Positions 1 to 7,652 are shown, counted from the stretch's first letter. The stretch is DNA of 15,220 nucleotides from DATKEG01 sp035544515 (GCA_035544515.1 DATKEG010000051.1:1-15220); one strand, 5' to 3'. A program made the numbers and translations. The notes: generated from the sequence alone by a model not told the origin.

Positions 1-1057
1 GGTACGCCGCGCGCGCGCGGTCGCGCTCCGCCCGGAACGCGGCCAGCGTGCCCGCGCTCCAGACGAGCCCGGCCGTGGGCCGTCCCGCCGCCCGCGCGGT
101 GAGGGCCGGCAGCACCGCGCCCCAGCGGCACAGGCGGCCCACGTCTTCGTACGCGCCGGGGCGGTCGGGCAGCTCGAGCAGCGAGGGCGCGCGCCCGCTC
201 AGCACGGCGAAGAGCAGGCGGAAGGTGAACGGGTCCGAGTAGCGTCGGATGGCGCGCCGGAAGTGCCAGGCGACCTCGCGCCCCATCCCCCGCAGCGACA
301 TCAGGCGTCCGTCGCGGGTCCGCCACATCGGCTGGTCGAGGTCCGTGGTGAACGGGCTCTGGGGATAGTGGTAGTCCTTCGTCAGCCAGCCCTGCCGGGT
401 GGTGTGTCTGCCGGGGACCACGCCCGCCATCGTGGGGATGGGCAGCCGGTCGAGAACGCGCAGGGAGTACGAGGGCCACGACATGACCTCGCGCACGATG
501 CCGACCACGACCGAGGCCGCGGCGACCATGAGGCTCGGGTCGGGCGTGAAGTCGGCGGTGACCTCGAGACGGTTCCCGCGCGGGCGGACGCCGAGGCCGG
601 TGGAGCGGCGGTTCGTGGCCAGGGGCGCCAGGGGCACGGGCAGGATGTAGGCGAGCAACAGGGCGAGCGCCTCCACGTTGCGGTCCTTCCCCTGCTCCGA
701 GCGCGGCAGCTCGAACGACACGTTGTAGTGCGTGCTGTAGGCCTTGAGGCGCACGTGGTGGCCCGAGCGTTGCTCCCACCGGGTGAGCTCGTCGCGCACG
801 AAGGCGATCTGCTCCCACAGGTTGCGCACCACGCGCGCGGTGCAGCCCGGCGCCAGCTCGATCACCGGCGTCACGACCTCGATCACGCCGCGGTCGAAAT
901 AGACGGCTCCTCCGGTCGGGATCTGGTACGAGCTTTTCTCGCGGCTGAGCAGCGGCCTATCGATGAACGCAGCCGGGCGGCCCCAGTACTGTCGCGGATC
1001 GATCTCGGCCCCGTCCAGCACGACGTTGAACTCCGCCTCCATGCCGGTAGCGGGCAT
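1..1057 (-). CDS. Carboxylate-amine ligase-like protein (GCS2/amidoligase-type fold), 3' end outside the window
   Basis: The open frame runs from base 1057 off the left edge, giving 352 codons and no stop. I read the motifs directly. An N-terminal GMEAEF strand comes first, then about 40 residues later a TGG...IEVVTPVIEL segment, then STHYNVSFE, then an Arg/Glu-rich NRRSTGLGVR...LEV segment. This order of an acidic N-terminal strand, an E-V-V-T-P-x-x-E strand, an H-x-N strand and an Arg-rich strand resembles ATP-dependent COOH-NH2 ligases of the glutamine synthetase/GCS2/amidoligase superfamily, which join an amine to a carboxylate. The family is inferred by eye and the substrate is unknown. 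There is no signal peptide. The start is uncertain: in-frame ATGs lie at 1153, 1057 and 1042, none has a good ribosome site, and an in-frame stop lies just above 1153. I chose 1057 because coding-like composition begins there. The upstream same-strand genes are an M15 peptidase and a serine hydrolase. Confidence 0.6.
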   Translation of the reverse strand, partial: MPATGMEAEFNVVLDGAEIDPRQYWGRPAAFIDRPLLSREKSSYQIPTGGAVYFDRGVIEVVTPVIELAPGCTARVVRNLWEQIAFVRDELTRWEQRSGHHVRLKAYSTHYNVSFELPRSEQGKDRNVEALALLLAYILPVPLAPLATNRRSTGLGVRPRGNRLEVTADFTPDPSLMVAAASVVVGIVREVMSWPSYSLRVLDRLPIPTMAGVVPGRHTTRQGWLTKDYHYPQSPFTTDLDQPMWRTRDGRLMSLRGMGREVAWHFRRAIRRYSDPFTFRLLFAVLSGRAPSLLELPDRPGAYEDVGRLCRWGAVLPALTARAAGRPTAGLVWSAGTLAAFRAERDRARAAY

Positions 1058-1311
1058 CCGGAGCCGGACGCGCGAGGGAGCCCCGCCCCGCGTGCGGCGC
1101 GCGCCGGCCGGACGGGTCCGGCCGCGAACGGCAACTTTGTCCGAGAGTGGCATCTTTTACAGCGTGGCAGAGCGCCGCTCCGGCCCGTCGAGCCGTCAAA
1201 GCCTCGCGAAACACGCACATCGAGCGTGACGTGCCGCGACCGTGTCCGGAGCGGCGGGCCTGCGGCCAGGAGTAAAGCAGGAATCACGCCAGCGCGCCCC
1301 ACGCCGGGAGG
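1058..1311. other. Gap between peptidase and ligase-like gene, with a strong hairpin
   Basis: This gap contains no convincing gene, although the ligase-like frame stays open up to an ATG at 1153. It holds a 9-bp inverted repeat at 1105-1124, with arms C-GGCCGGAC and GTCCGGCC-G around two bases. No T-run follows on either strand, so it is not a standard intrinsic terminator. A short AT-richer island lies at about 1133-1160. A TTGACG hexamer is read on the minus strand at 1199-1194 but has no matching -10 at normal spacing, so I do not call a promoter. Confidence 0.4.
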
Positions 1312-2028
1312 CTACTCTTTCGGCCGCGCGTCGAGCGTGAGCTGCGTGAGGTCGGTGGAGCGCGGCCAGTCTCGGCGGTCGCCGCGGCGTCGCTCCTCGA
1401 AGGCGAACCGCGGCACCTCCCGTGGCTGCTCGAAGGGGTCCTCGCCGATCTCGCGCGGGACCACGGTCAGATAGCCGAGGTCGACGTGGATGTGGTCGTC
1501 GGCCTGGCCCAGCTCGTGGCCGTACGGCATGATCCAGAGGTCGTCGCTGATCTCCTCGGCCACGCGGTTGTACGTCTCGATGGAGGCCCGCTCCCGCAGC
1601 ACCGTCGACCCGATCCGGTAGAGGTCGGCGGCGGTGGCCCACAGGTGCGGGCTCGCTCCCACCGCGAGCTTGTGCGAGGGCGAGCGGTAGCCTCCGTTGA
1701 CGGCGAGGTGGATGTGCGCGCCTACCGCGTCCCGGAGCCGCTCGAGGTAGAAGGCGAGCACGCGCACGGCGCAAGGGATGTAGCGCGGGTACTGCCGGAG
1801 GCGGGCCGCCTCCTTGAGGTCGACGAGCAGGAACTCGTTCAAGCCGAAGTGGGGCGTGAGGCGGACGTCCACTCCCGCCTGGTGCGAAGGGATCTCGTAG
1901 AAATAGCGCGGGAGGCGGTGCCGGCGGCCGTGCTTGTCCTCCACCAGCTCGGCCGGCTTGAGCAGGGCGCGCACGTCCGCGTCGAGATCGAACCCGTCGA
2001 CGACCTTCAGCCCCGACTCAGCGTCCAT
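1312..2028 (-). CDS. M15-type zinc peptidase (D-Ala-D-Ala carboxypeptidase-like), no signal peptide
   Basis: The predicted protein has 238 residues. The M15 core is visible. PHFGLNEFL lies near residues 59-67 and RYIPCAVRVLAFYLERLR at 82-99. NGGYRSPSHK (111-120) is followed by SPH...AAD, with zinc ligands His128 and Asp135, and then DDHIHVDLG with His179/His181. M15A enzymes cleave peptide bonds of peptidoglycan stems or similar D-amino-acid peptides. A charged tail of about 45 residues follows the catalytic core. The N-terminus is hydrophilic with no membrane segment or signal sequence, so a cytosolic place of action is inferred unless export is unconventional. The ATG at 2028 lies 3 bases after the stop of the upstream serine hydrolase and has no clear ribosome site of its own, which suggests translational coupling. 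Family assignment is fairly sure; the true substrate is unknown. Confidence 0.82.
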   Translation of the reverse strand: MDAESGLKVVDGFDLDADVRALLKPAELVEDKHGRRHRLPRYFYEIPSHQAGVDVRLTPHFGLNEFLLVDLKEAARLRQYPRYIPCAVRVLAFYLERLRDAVGAHIHLAVNGGYRSPSHKLAVGASPHLWATAADLYRIGSTVLRERASIETYNRVAEEISDDLWIMPYGHELGQADDHIHVDLGYLTVVPREIGEDPFEQPREVPRFAFEERRRGDRRDWPRSTDLTQLTLDARPKE

Positions 2029-2031
2029 CGG

Positions 2032-2952
2032 TCAGTCGGCGATGCCGGCCAGGCACCGGAAGATGTCCCTCGAGACCTCGGCCACGGCCGGTCCCCGGCC
2101 CGCGTCGGTGGGGAACTGGGTGAGGATCACGACCACGTAGGGATTGCGCCCGGCCAGGTAGACGATGCCGGCGTCGTGGTCCACGGTGGAGATGTTCCCG
2201 GTCTTGTGCGCCACCCGCGCCTCGCCCGGCAGGCCGGCCGGTATCCCGCGCTTGAAGCGCTGGTTGAGCAGGATCTCGAGCATGTCCGCGCACGCCTCGG
2301 GGGAGAAGGCGCGGCCCTCCGCGATGAGCCGCAACAGCTTCATCAGGCCGTTGGCGGTGACCTCGTTGTTGAGTCCCGCCTCGTGGGCCGCCTGGTCCTC
2401 CACGCCGCGGAGCACGGTCACGCCCTCGACGCCCAGCTCGCGCAGGGTGGCCTGGATGGTGTCGACGCCCACCACGTCCACCAGGAGGTTGGTCGCGAAA
2501 TTGCTGGACGTCGTGATCATGTGATAGGCGAGTTGCTTCACGGTCATGGTGCGGCCGAGGTTCGCGTACACCTCGGGGTCGCCGTCGCGGCTGATCTCGA
2601 GCTTGAACGGCCGGCGGTCCACGATGCTCACGAACTTGTTCCGGACGTGCACGGGCTCGTCCACCGCCATCTCCCCGCGGGCCACCTGCCGGTACACCGC
2701 GAGCAGCACCGCCAGCTTCATGGTGGAGGCGGCGTGGAACCAGGCGTCGGCGTTGTACGACCACTGGATGGTCGTCTCCGCGTCGTAGAAGGCGATGCCG
2801 AGCCGCTCCAGGCCGTGCTGCTCCTTGATCCGCAGCACGTTCTTGTAGAGCGACCCCTCGGCCGCGGCCAGCTCCTGCGCCGCGGTCGCACCGCGTCCGG
2901 CGGTGACGGCTTCGGCCACGGCCGGCGCCGCCTTGGTCTCCGCCTTGGCCAT
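2032..2952 (-). CDS. Class A beta-lactamase-like serine hydrolase, no signal peptide
   Basis: The predicted protein has 306 residues. All motifs of the penicillin-recognising serine hydrolases are present. STMK at 76-79 gives nucleophile Ser76 and general base Lys79. SSN at 149-151 is the SxN motif, EAGLN at 191-195 matches the class A ExxLN omega-loop pattern, and KTG is at 250-252. The family includes beta-lactamases and DD-peptidase or esterase relatives. The first 35 residues are rich in Ala, Lys and Glu with no hydrophobic core, so no signal peptide is seen, which is unusual for a periplasmic lactamase. The ATG at 2952 starts 16 bases after the PfkB gene stop, and the M15 peptidase follows after 3 bases, so the pair is probably co-translated. 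It could be a peptidase acting on a cytosolic peptide, an esterase or a degenerate lactamase; resistance activity is not implied by the sequence. Confidence 0.83.
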   Translation of the reverse strand: MAKAETKAAPAVAEAVTAGRGATAAQELAAAEGSLYKNVLRIKEQHGLERLGIAFYDAETTIQWSYNADAWFHAASTMKLAVLLAVYRQVARGEMAVDEPVHVRNKFVSIVDRRPFKLEISRDGDPEVYANLGRTMTVKQLAYHMITTSSNFATNLLVDVVGVDTIQATLRELGVEGVTVLRGVEDQAAHEAGLNNEVTANGLMKLLRLIAEGRAFSPEACADMLEILLNQRFKRGIPAGLPGEARVAHKTGNISTVDHDAGIVYLAGRNPYVVVILTQFPTDAGRGPAVAEVSRDIFRCLAGIAD

Positions 2953-2968
2953 ACGCAGCGATCTTAGG

Positions 2969-3901
2969 TCAGATGTCCTCGAAGTGTGTGAGGCGTTTGA
3001 AAAGTCGGAACCGCTCGTCGATCTCGCGCCGCGTCAGGCGCAGGAGACGGTCCAGGCTGAACGCCTCGACGCAGAACGAGGCGAGCGTGCTGCCCATGAT
3101 CACGGCGCGGCGCAGCGTCTGGTCGTCGGCGCGCCCGCGGGCCGGCGCCCCCGCCGCGCGCTCGGCCGCGAGGTACCCCATGAAGCCGCCGGCGAAGGTG
3201 TCCCCCGCGCCGGTGGGGTCGAACACCTCCTCGAGCGGGTAGGCGGGGGCGGCGAAGGAGCCCTCCTCCCCGAACATGAGCACGCCGTGCTCGCCCTTCT
3301 TCACCACCAGCACCACGGGGCCCAGGTCGCGGATGGTCCGCGCCGCGCGCACCATGTTCCACTCCCCCGACAGCTCACGCGCCTCCGCGTCGTTGATCAG
3401 CAGCACGTCCACCCGGCGCAGCGTCTCCTTGAGCTCCTCCGGCGTGCGGGAGATCCAGTAGTTCATGGTGTCGCACACCACCAGCTTCGCCGCGCGCGCC
3501 TGGTCGAGCACCTCGCGCTGCAGTACGGGATGGATGTTGCCGAGGAACACGTGCTCGGAGTCGCGGTAGCTCGCGGGGAGGCGCGGCTTGAAGTGCTCGA
3601 ACACGTTGAGATGGGTGAAGACGGTCTCGCGCGCGTTGAGGTCGTAGTTGTACCTGCCGCTCCAATGGAACGTCTCTCCGGCCGCGCGCTCCAGGCCCTC
3701 GAGACCGATGCCGCGGCCTCGGAAGGCGGCCATCTCGCGCTCGCCGAAGTCCTCCCCCACCACGGCCACGAGGTTCACCGGCACGAAGAACGACGCGGCC
3801 ACGGAGAAGAAGGAGGCGCTGCCGCCCAAAACCCGCTCCGCGCGCCCGAAGGGCGTCTCCACCGTGTCGTACGCCACGCTGCCGACCACGAGGATGGACA
3901 T
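2969..3901 (-). CDS. PfkB-family sugar/nucleoside kinase
   Basis: The predicted protein has 310 residues. The N-terminal MSILVVGSVAYD strand and the GGSASFFSVAAS segment (26-37) match the PfkB/ribokinase substrate-binding half. DPTGAGDTFAGGF (228-240) is the second PfkB signature, with the GAGD anion hole and catalytic base Asp234. Such kinases phosphorylate a sugar or nucleoside hydroxyl with ATP in the cytosol. The start ATG overlaps the TGA of the methylthioadenosine phosphorylase gene (TGATG at 3903-3899), so the two are translationally coupled and probably serve one salvage route. A ribose, methylthioribose or nucleoside substrate is a reasonable inference, but specificity cannot be read here. 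The length is normal for the family and no key residue is missing. Confidence 0.88.
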   Translation of the reverse strand: MSILVVGSVAYDTVETPFGRAERVLGGSASFFSVAASFFVPVNLVAVVGEDFGEREMAAFRGRGIGLEGLERAAGETFHWSGRYNYDLNARETVFTHLNVFEHFKPRLPASYRDSEHVFLGNIHPVLQREVLDQARAAKLVVCDTMNYWISRTPEELKETLRRVDVLLINDAEARELSGEWNMVRAARTIRDLGPVVLVVKKGEHGVLMFGEEGSFAAPAYPLEEVFDPTGAGDTFAGGFMGYLAAERAAGAPARGRADDQTLRRAVIMGSTLASFCVEAFSLDRLLRLTRREIDERFRLFKRLTHFEDI

Positions 3902-4779
3902 CAGGTTCTTGCCGGCATGTATTTGCCGACGATCGGCGCCAGGTCGCGCTTCACCTCCTCGGGTACGAGCTCCGGGGCGGTCACCAGCGCGTGTTTCAGG
4001 GCCTGGCCGCACTCGCAGCCGCCGCGCTCCGCGGGCAGGCGACGCAGCGCCGCGCGCAGGACGGCCTTGGCCGTGGCCGTGTTCTTCACCAGGTTGAAGA
4101 TGATCTGGTCGGCGGTCACCGAGTCGTGCTCCGGGTGCCAGCAGTCGTAGTCGGTCACCATGGCCACGGTCGTGTAGCAGATCTCCGCCTCCCGGGCCAG
4201 CTTCGCCTCCTGCAGGTTCGTCATGCCGACGACGTCCATGCCCCAGGACCGGTACAGCTCCGACTCCGCGCGCGTCGAGAACTGCGGGCCCTCGATGCAC
4301 ACGTACGTCCCGCCGGCGTGGAAGACGGCCCCCGCCTCGCGGCACGCCTCCGCGGCCAGGCGCGAGAGGTCCGGACAGAAGGGATGGGCGAAGGCGACGT
4401 GGGCGACCAGGCCCCGGCCGAAGAACGTGGAACGCCGCTGGGAGGTGCGGTCCACGAACTGGTCGGGGACGACGATGTGCAGGGGCGCATATTCTTCCTT
4501 CAGCGATCCCACCGCCGAGACGGACAGGATGCGCTCCACCCCCAGCGCCTTGAGGGCGAAGACGTTGGCCGCGTAGTTGAGCTCGCTCGGCAGGAGGCGA
4601 TGGCCGCGCGCGTGGCGCGGCAGGAACGCGACGGTCCGCCCTTCGAGCCGGCCCACGACCAGGCGGTCCGAGGGCGGGCCGAACGGGGTGTCGAGGGAGA
4701 CCTCGCGGACGCCGGCGAAGCCCTCCATCTCGTAGAGCCCGCTGCCGCCGATGATCCCGACCTCCGCCCGCTCCGTCAT
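3901..4779 (-). CDS. mtnP: S-methyl-5'-thioadenosine phosphorylase
   Basis: The predicted protein has 292 residues, the usual length for the MTAP/PNP trimeric phosphorylase family. Visible family motifs are IIGGSGLY (9-16), LPRHARGHR for phosphate and base contacts (53-61), GTYVCIEGPQFSTR (157-170), VGMTNLQEAKLA (184-195) and TDYDCW (209-214), whose Asp residues favour 6-aminopurine substrates. The enzyme splits methylthioadenosine, the by-product of polyamine synthesis and SAM use, with phosphate to adenine and methylthioribose-1-phosphate. A CEC motif near residue 255 resembles the Cys pair common in bacterial members. I chose ATG 4779. It has only a weak ribosome site itself, but its ATGA overlaps the stop of a seven-codon ORF that has a strong one. 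The gene heads a directon with the PfkB kinase. PNP-type activity is the main alternative. Confidence 0.93.
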   Translation of the reverse strand: MTERAEVGIIGGSGLYEMEGFAGVREVSLDTPFGPPSDRLVVGRLEGRTVAFLPRHARGHRLLPSELNYAANVFALKALGVERILSVSAVGSLKEEYAPLHIVVPDQFVDRTSQRRSTFFGRGLVAHVAFAHPFCPDLSRLAAEACREAGAVFHAGGTYVCIEGPQFSTRAESELYRSWGMDVVGMTNLQEAKLAREAEICYTTVAMVTDYDCWHPEHDSVTADQIIFNLVKNTATAKAVLRAALRRLPAERGGCECGQALKHALVTAPELVPEEVKRDLAPIVGKYMPART

Positions 4780-4799
4780 CGGCTCGGCCTGCCGTTCAT
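4776..4799 (-). CDS. Seven-codon leader ORF (MNGRPSR) coupled to mtnP
   Basis: An ATG at 4799 follows a strong Shine-Dalgarno stretch (GGGGAGGAAG, about 5-10 bases upstream). It reads MNGRPSR and ends in TGA at 4778-4776, which overlaps the mtnP ATG as ATGA. The good ribosome site belongs to this mini-ORF rather than to mtnP itself, so re-initiation from the leader is the simplest reading. The peptide has no obvious attenuation codons such as Met or Cys runs. It could be a coupling device only, or chance. Confidence 0.4.
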   Translation of the reverse strand: MNGRPSR

Positions 4800-4825
4800 G
4801 CGCCTTCCTCCCCTGATCACGCCAG

Positions 4826-4831
4826 ATCGTA
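4826..4831 (-). promoter_or_regulatory. Possible -10 element for the mtnP directon
   Basis: On the minus strand TACGAT lies about 27 bases before the leader ORF start, placing a start site near 4819 and leaving a short leader that still contains the ribosome site. I see no consensus -35, so this rests on the -10 match and its position. Confidence 0.3.
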
Positions 4832-4843
4832 GCCCAGGAACCG

Positions 4844-4869
4844 GCCCCGCTGCCGGGTTCGAGCGGGGC
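4844..4869. promoter_or_regulatory. Inverted repeat between opposing promoter-like elements
   Basis: GCCCCGCT (4844-4851) and AGCGGGGC (4862-4869) form a perfect 8-bp dyad around a 10-base spacer. It touches the plus-strand TATACT and lies over the -35 zone expected for the minus-strand TACGAT. The position fits a repressor or activator site controlling one or both directions. With no T-run it is unlikely to be a terminator. Regulator unknown. Confidence 0.35.
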
Positions 4870-4875
4870 TATACT
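4870..4875 (+). promoter_or_regulatory. TATACT -10-like hexamer, probably orphaned
   Basis: TATACT is a near-perfect -10 in a GC-rich region, about 20 bases before the first readable codon of the radical SAM-like remnant. I see no matching -35. It may be the old promoter of the decayed gene. Confidence 0.3.
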
Positions 4876-4893
4876 GCCCGCGACCGCCGCCGC

Positions 4894-5068
4894 GCGAACG
4901 TCCTGCTGCTCTCCCTGCCGGACTCGTCCGAGCACATGGCGCCGGTCGCCATCCGGATGCCCAACGCTCCGCGGCATGCGGCTGCGGAACCTGCTGGGAC
5001 TGGAGAGCGACCGCGACGCGTTCGCGCGCTTCCGGGCCAGGAGGGCCGCCGAGCGCGTGCACCTCTGA
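4894..5068 (+). pseudogene. Scar of a B12-binding/radical SAM-type gene (N- and C-terminal remnants)
   Basis: Reading plus from 4897, the frame gives NVLLLSLPDSSEHMAPVAI, then RMPNA. This looks like the start of cobalamin-binding radical SAM proteins, which typically open with a VLL-x-x-PPS/D strand and a conserved MPNGAL-type stretch. After about 25 residues the similarity stops. A second frame beginning at 4976 (MRLRNLLGLESDRDAFARFR onward) has the Arg/Ala/Glu-rich look of a protein C-terminus and ends in TGA at 5066-5068. There is no start codon in front of the first piece. I infer a large internal deletion and loss of the start. Homology is by pattern recognition only; the C-terminal piece is less certain. 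Confidence 0.4.
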
Positions 5069-5069
5069 G

Positions 5070-5093
5070 CCGTCGTCCGCGATCCGTCGTCCG
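5070..5093. repeat. Short direct repeat of CCGTCGTCCG
   Basis: The 10-mer CCGTCGTCCG occurs at 5070-5079 and again at 5084-5093, separated by CGAT. It lies directly after the remnant's stop and just past the end of the epimerase gene. It could be a slippage duplication; function unknown. Confidence 0.5.
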
Positions 5094-5099
5094 GCCGGT

Positions 5100-5504
5100 C
5101 TAGCCGGGCCCGGCTTGCTTCAGCTCGAGCAGCACGCCGGCCGCGGCGCGCGGGTGCAGGAAGGCGACGCGCGAACCGCCCGCGCCCGGCCGCGGGCGCT
5201 CGTCGATCAGCTCCACGCCGGCCGCCTTCAGCTCGGCGAGCGCCTGCTCGAGGTCCTCGACGAGCAGGCACACGTGGTGAAGCCCCGACCTCTTCTCCAG
5301 GAAGCGCCCGATCGCGGAGACGGGGTCCGTGGGCGCGAGCAGCTCGAGCCGCGACTCGCCCACGGGAAGGAACGCCGCCCTCACCTTCTCGGTGGGGACG
5401 TCGTGGACGGACTCCACCTCGAAGCCCAGCGCGCGGTAGGCGCGGACCGCCTCCTCGAGGTCGGGCACGGCGATGCCCAGGTGATCGACCTTCAGCGCCT
5501 TCAC
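5100..5504 (-). CDS. mce: Methylmalonyl-CoA epimerase (VOC/glyoxalase fold)
   Basis: The predicted protein has 134 residues, the usual size. It converts (S)- and (R)-methylmalonyl-CoA in the cytosol so that the B12-dependent mutase can make succinyl-CoA. Two beta-alpha-beta-beta-beta modules are visible. Metal-site residues sit where the family has them: His8 in DHLGIAV, Glu54 in SRLELLAP, His76/His77 in GLHHVCLLV and Glu127 in GVLLELK. The start is GTG 5504, preceded by GAGGAGG at good distance. It begins 16 bases after the meaB stop and is the last gene of the acyl-CoA dehydrogenase-meaB-mce set. Another VOC enzyme is possible, but sequence and context agree. Confidence 0.92.
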   Translation of the reverse strand: MKALKVDHLGIAVPDLEEAVRAYRALGFEVESVHDVPTEKVRAAFLPVGESRLELLAPTDPVSAIGRFLEKRSGLHHVCLLVEDLEQALAELKAAGVELIDERPRPGAGGSRVAFLHPRAAAGVLLELKQAGPG

Positions 5505-5520
5505 CGCCGCACCTCCTCGC

Positions 5521-6465
5521 TCACAATCCCAGCCTCCCCAGCACCTCGTCCACGGCCGAGAACGGGTCCACCTCGCGCGCGGCCAGACGGTCCACCACCC
5601 GTTCGCGCTCCTCGCGTCCGAGCACCTTCTCCTCCACCCGCCGGCGCAGGCGGTCCTGCAACGTGTCCTCGAACTGCCGCCGCAGGTGCTCGCGCCGCTT
5701 GCGCGCGAGCAGGCCGGACCGCTCGGCGCGGGCGCGGAAGTCCTCGATCTCGGCCCGCAGCTCGGCCATCCCCTGGCCGGACGTGGCCACCGTCCGCACG
5801 ATCGCGGGCCGCGCCGCCTCCTCCCCGGCCAGCGAGAGCATGGACTGGATCTGCGTCACCAGGCGGTCCGCGCCGTCGCGGTCGGCCTTGTTCACGGCGA
5901 AGACGTCCGCGATCTCCATGATCCCGGCCTTGAGGGCCTGGACCTCGTCCCCCATGCCCGGCACCAGGACGACCACGCTGACGTCGGCGGTGCCGACGAT
6001 CTCCACCTCGTCCTGGCCGACGCCGACGGTTTCCACCAGGATCACGTCCTTGCCCGACGCGGCGAGCACGGTCAGCACGTGGCCGGTGGACGCGGCCAGG
6101 CCGCCCAGGTGCCCGCGCGTGGCCATGGATCGGATGAACACGCCGGGATCGACGGCGTGCGCCTGCATGCGGATGCGGTCGCCGAGGATGGCCCCGCCGC
6201 TGAAGGGCGACGTCGGGTCCACGGCCACGATCCCCACCGTGCGCCCCTCCTCGCGCAGGCGCGCCGTGAGACGGTCCACCAGCGTCGACTTGCCGGCGCC
6301 GGGCGGCCCCGTCACCCCCACCACCAGGGACCCGCCGGCGTGGGGGAAGAGGGCGCCCAGCAGCGCCGGCGCCTCGGGCCGGCCGTCCTCCACCACCGAC
6401 ATGGCGCGCGCGAGCGCCCGCTCGTCTCCCGCGCGGACGTCCCCCGCCAGGGCCAACGGATCCAC
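5521..6465 (-). CDS. meaB: MeaB/ArgK-type G3E GTPase, methylmalonyl-CoA mutase chaperone
   Basis: The predicted protein has 314 residues. GTP-binding motifs are clear: Walker A GPPGAGKST (53-61), VDPTSPFSGGAILGDRIRM (82-100), ETVGVGQDE (145-153) and NKAD (192-195). DPTSPFSGGAILGDR is characteristic of MeaB/MMAA rather than other P-loop proteins. These GTPases load and protect the cobalamin cofactor of methylmalonyl-CoA mutase or isobutyryl-CoA mutase. The C-terminal helical dimerisation arm is present, rich in Arg and Glu (about 240-300). The frame is open far upstream inside the dehydrogenase gene, but GTG 6465 gives the usual length; it lies 11 bases after the dehydrogenase stop and relies on coupling, since no good ribosome site is seen. 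The mutase itself is not in this window. Confidence 0.93.
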   Translation of the reverse strand: MDPLALAGDVRAGDERALARAMSVVEDGRPEAPALLGALFPHAGGSLVVGVTGPPGAGKSTLVDRLTARLREEGRTVGIVAVDPTSPFSGGAILGDRIRMQAHAVDPGVFIRSMATRGHLGGLAASTGHVLTVLAASGKDVILVETVGVGQDEVEIVGTADVSVVVLVPGMGDEVQALKAGIMEIADVFAVNKADRDGADRLVTQIQSMLSLAGEEAARPAIVRTVATSGQGMAELRAEIEDFRARAERSGLLARKRREHLRRQFEDTLQDRLRRRVEEKVLGREERERVVDRLAAREVDPFSAVDEVLGRLGL

Positions 6466-6476
6466 CGCGGAGACGA

Positions 6477-7634
<1,158 letters not shown>

Positions 7635-7652
7635 GGCCTGACCCTCTCCGGA

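Noticed and set aside
1105..1124. Hairpin as an intrinsic terminator
   Set aside because: No T-run on either strand; kept only as a possible leader structure or binding site.
263..1474. Long plus-strand open frame (403 codons)
   Set aside because: It is antisense to the ligase-like gene and the end of the M15 gene; composition is low in hydrophobic order and no domain is recognisable. A high-GC shadow.
1486..2967. Plus-strand open frame of 493 codons
   Set aside because: It covers two genes with complete catalytic motifs on the opposite strand; His/Val/Asp-rich translation with no domain.
4817..5062. 81-codon minus-strand ORF in the gap
   Set aside because: Arg/Gly/Ala-rich, no ribosome site and no recognisable motif; it is antisense to the radical SAM-like remnant.
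5070..5093. Direct repeat as an attachment site or transposon target duplication
   Set aside because: The copies are only 4 bases apart with no element between them; simple slippage is more likely.
3901..5271. mtnP extended upstream to 456 residues
   Set aside because: The added part is low-complexity Arg/Ala sequence crossing the promoter region and the epimerase end; 292 residues is normal for the family.
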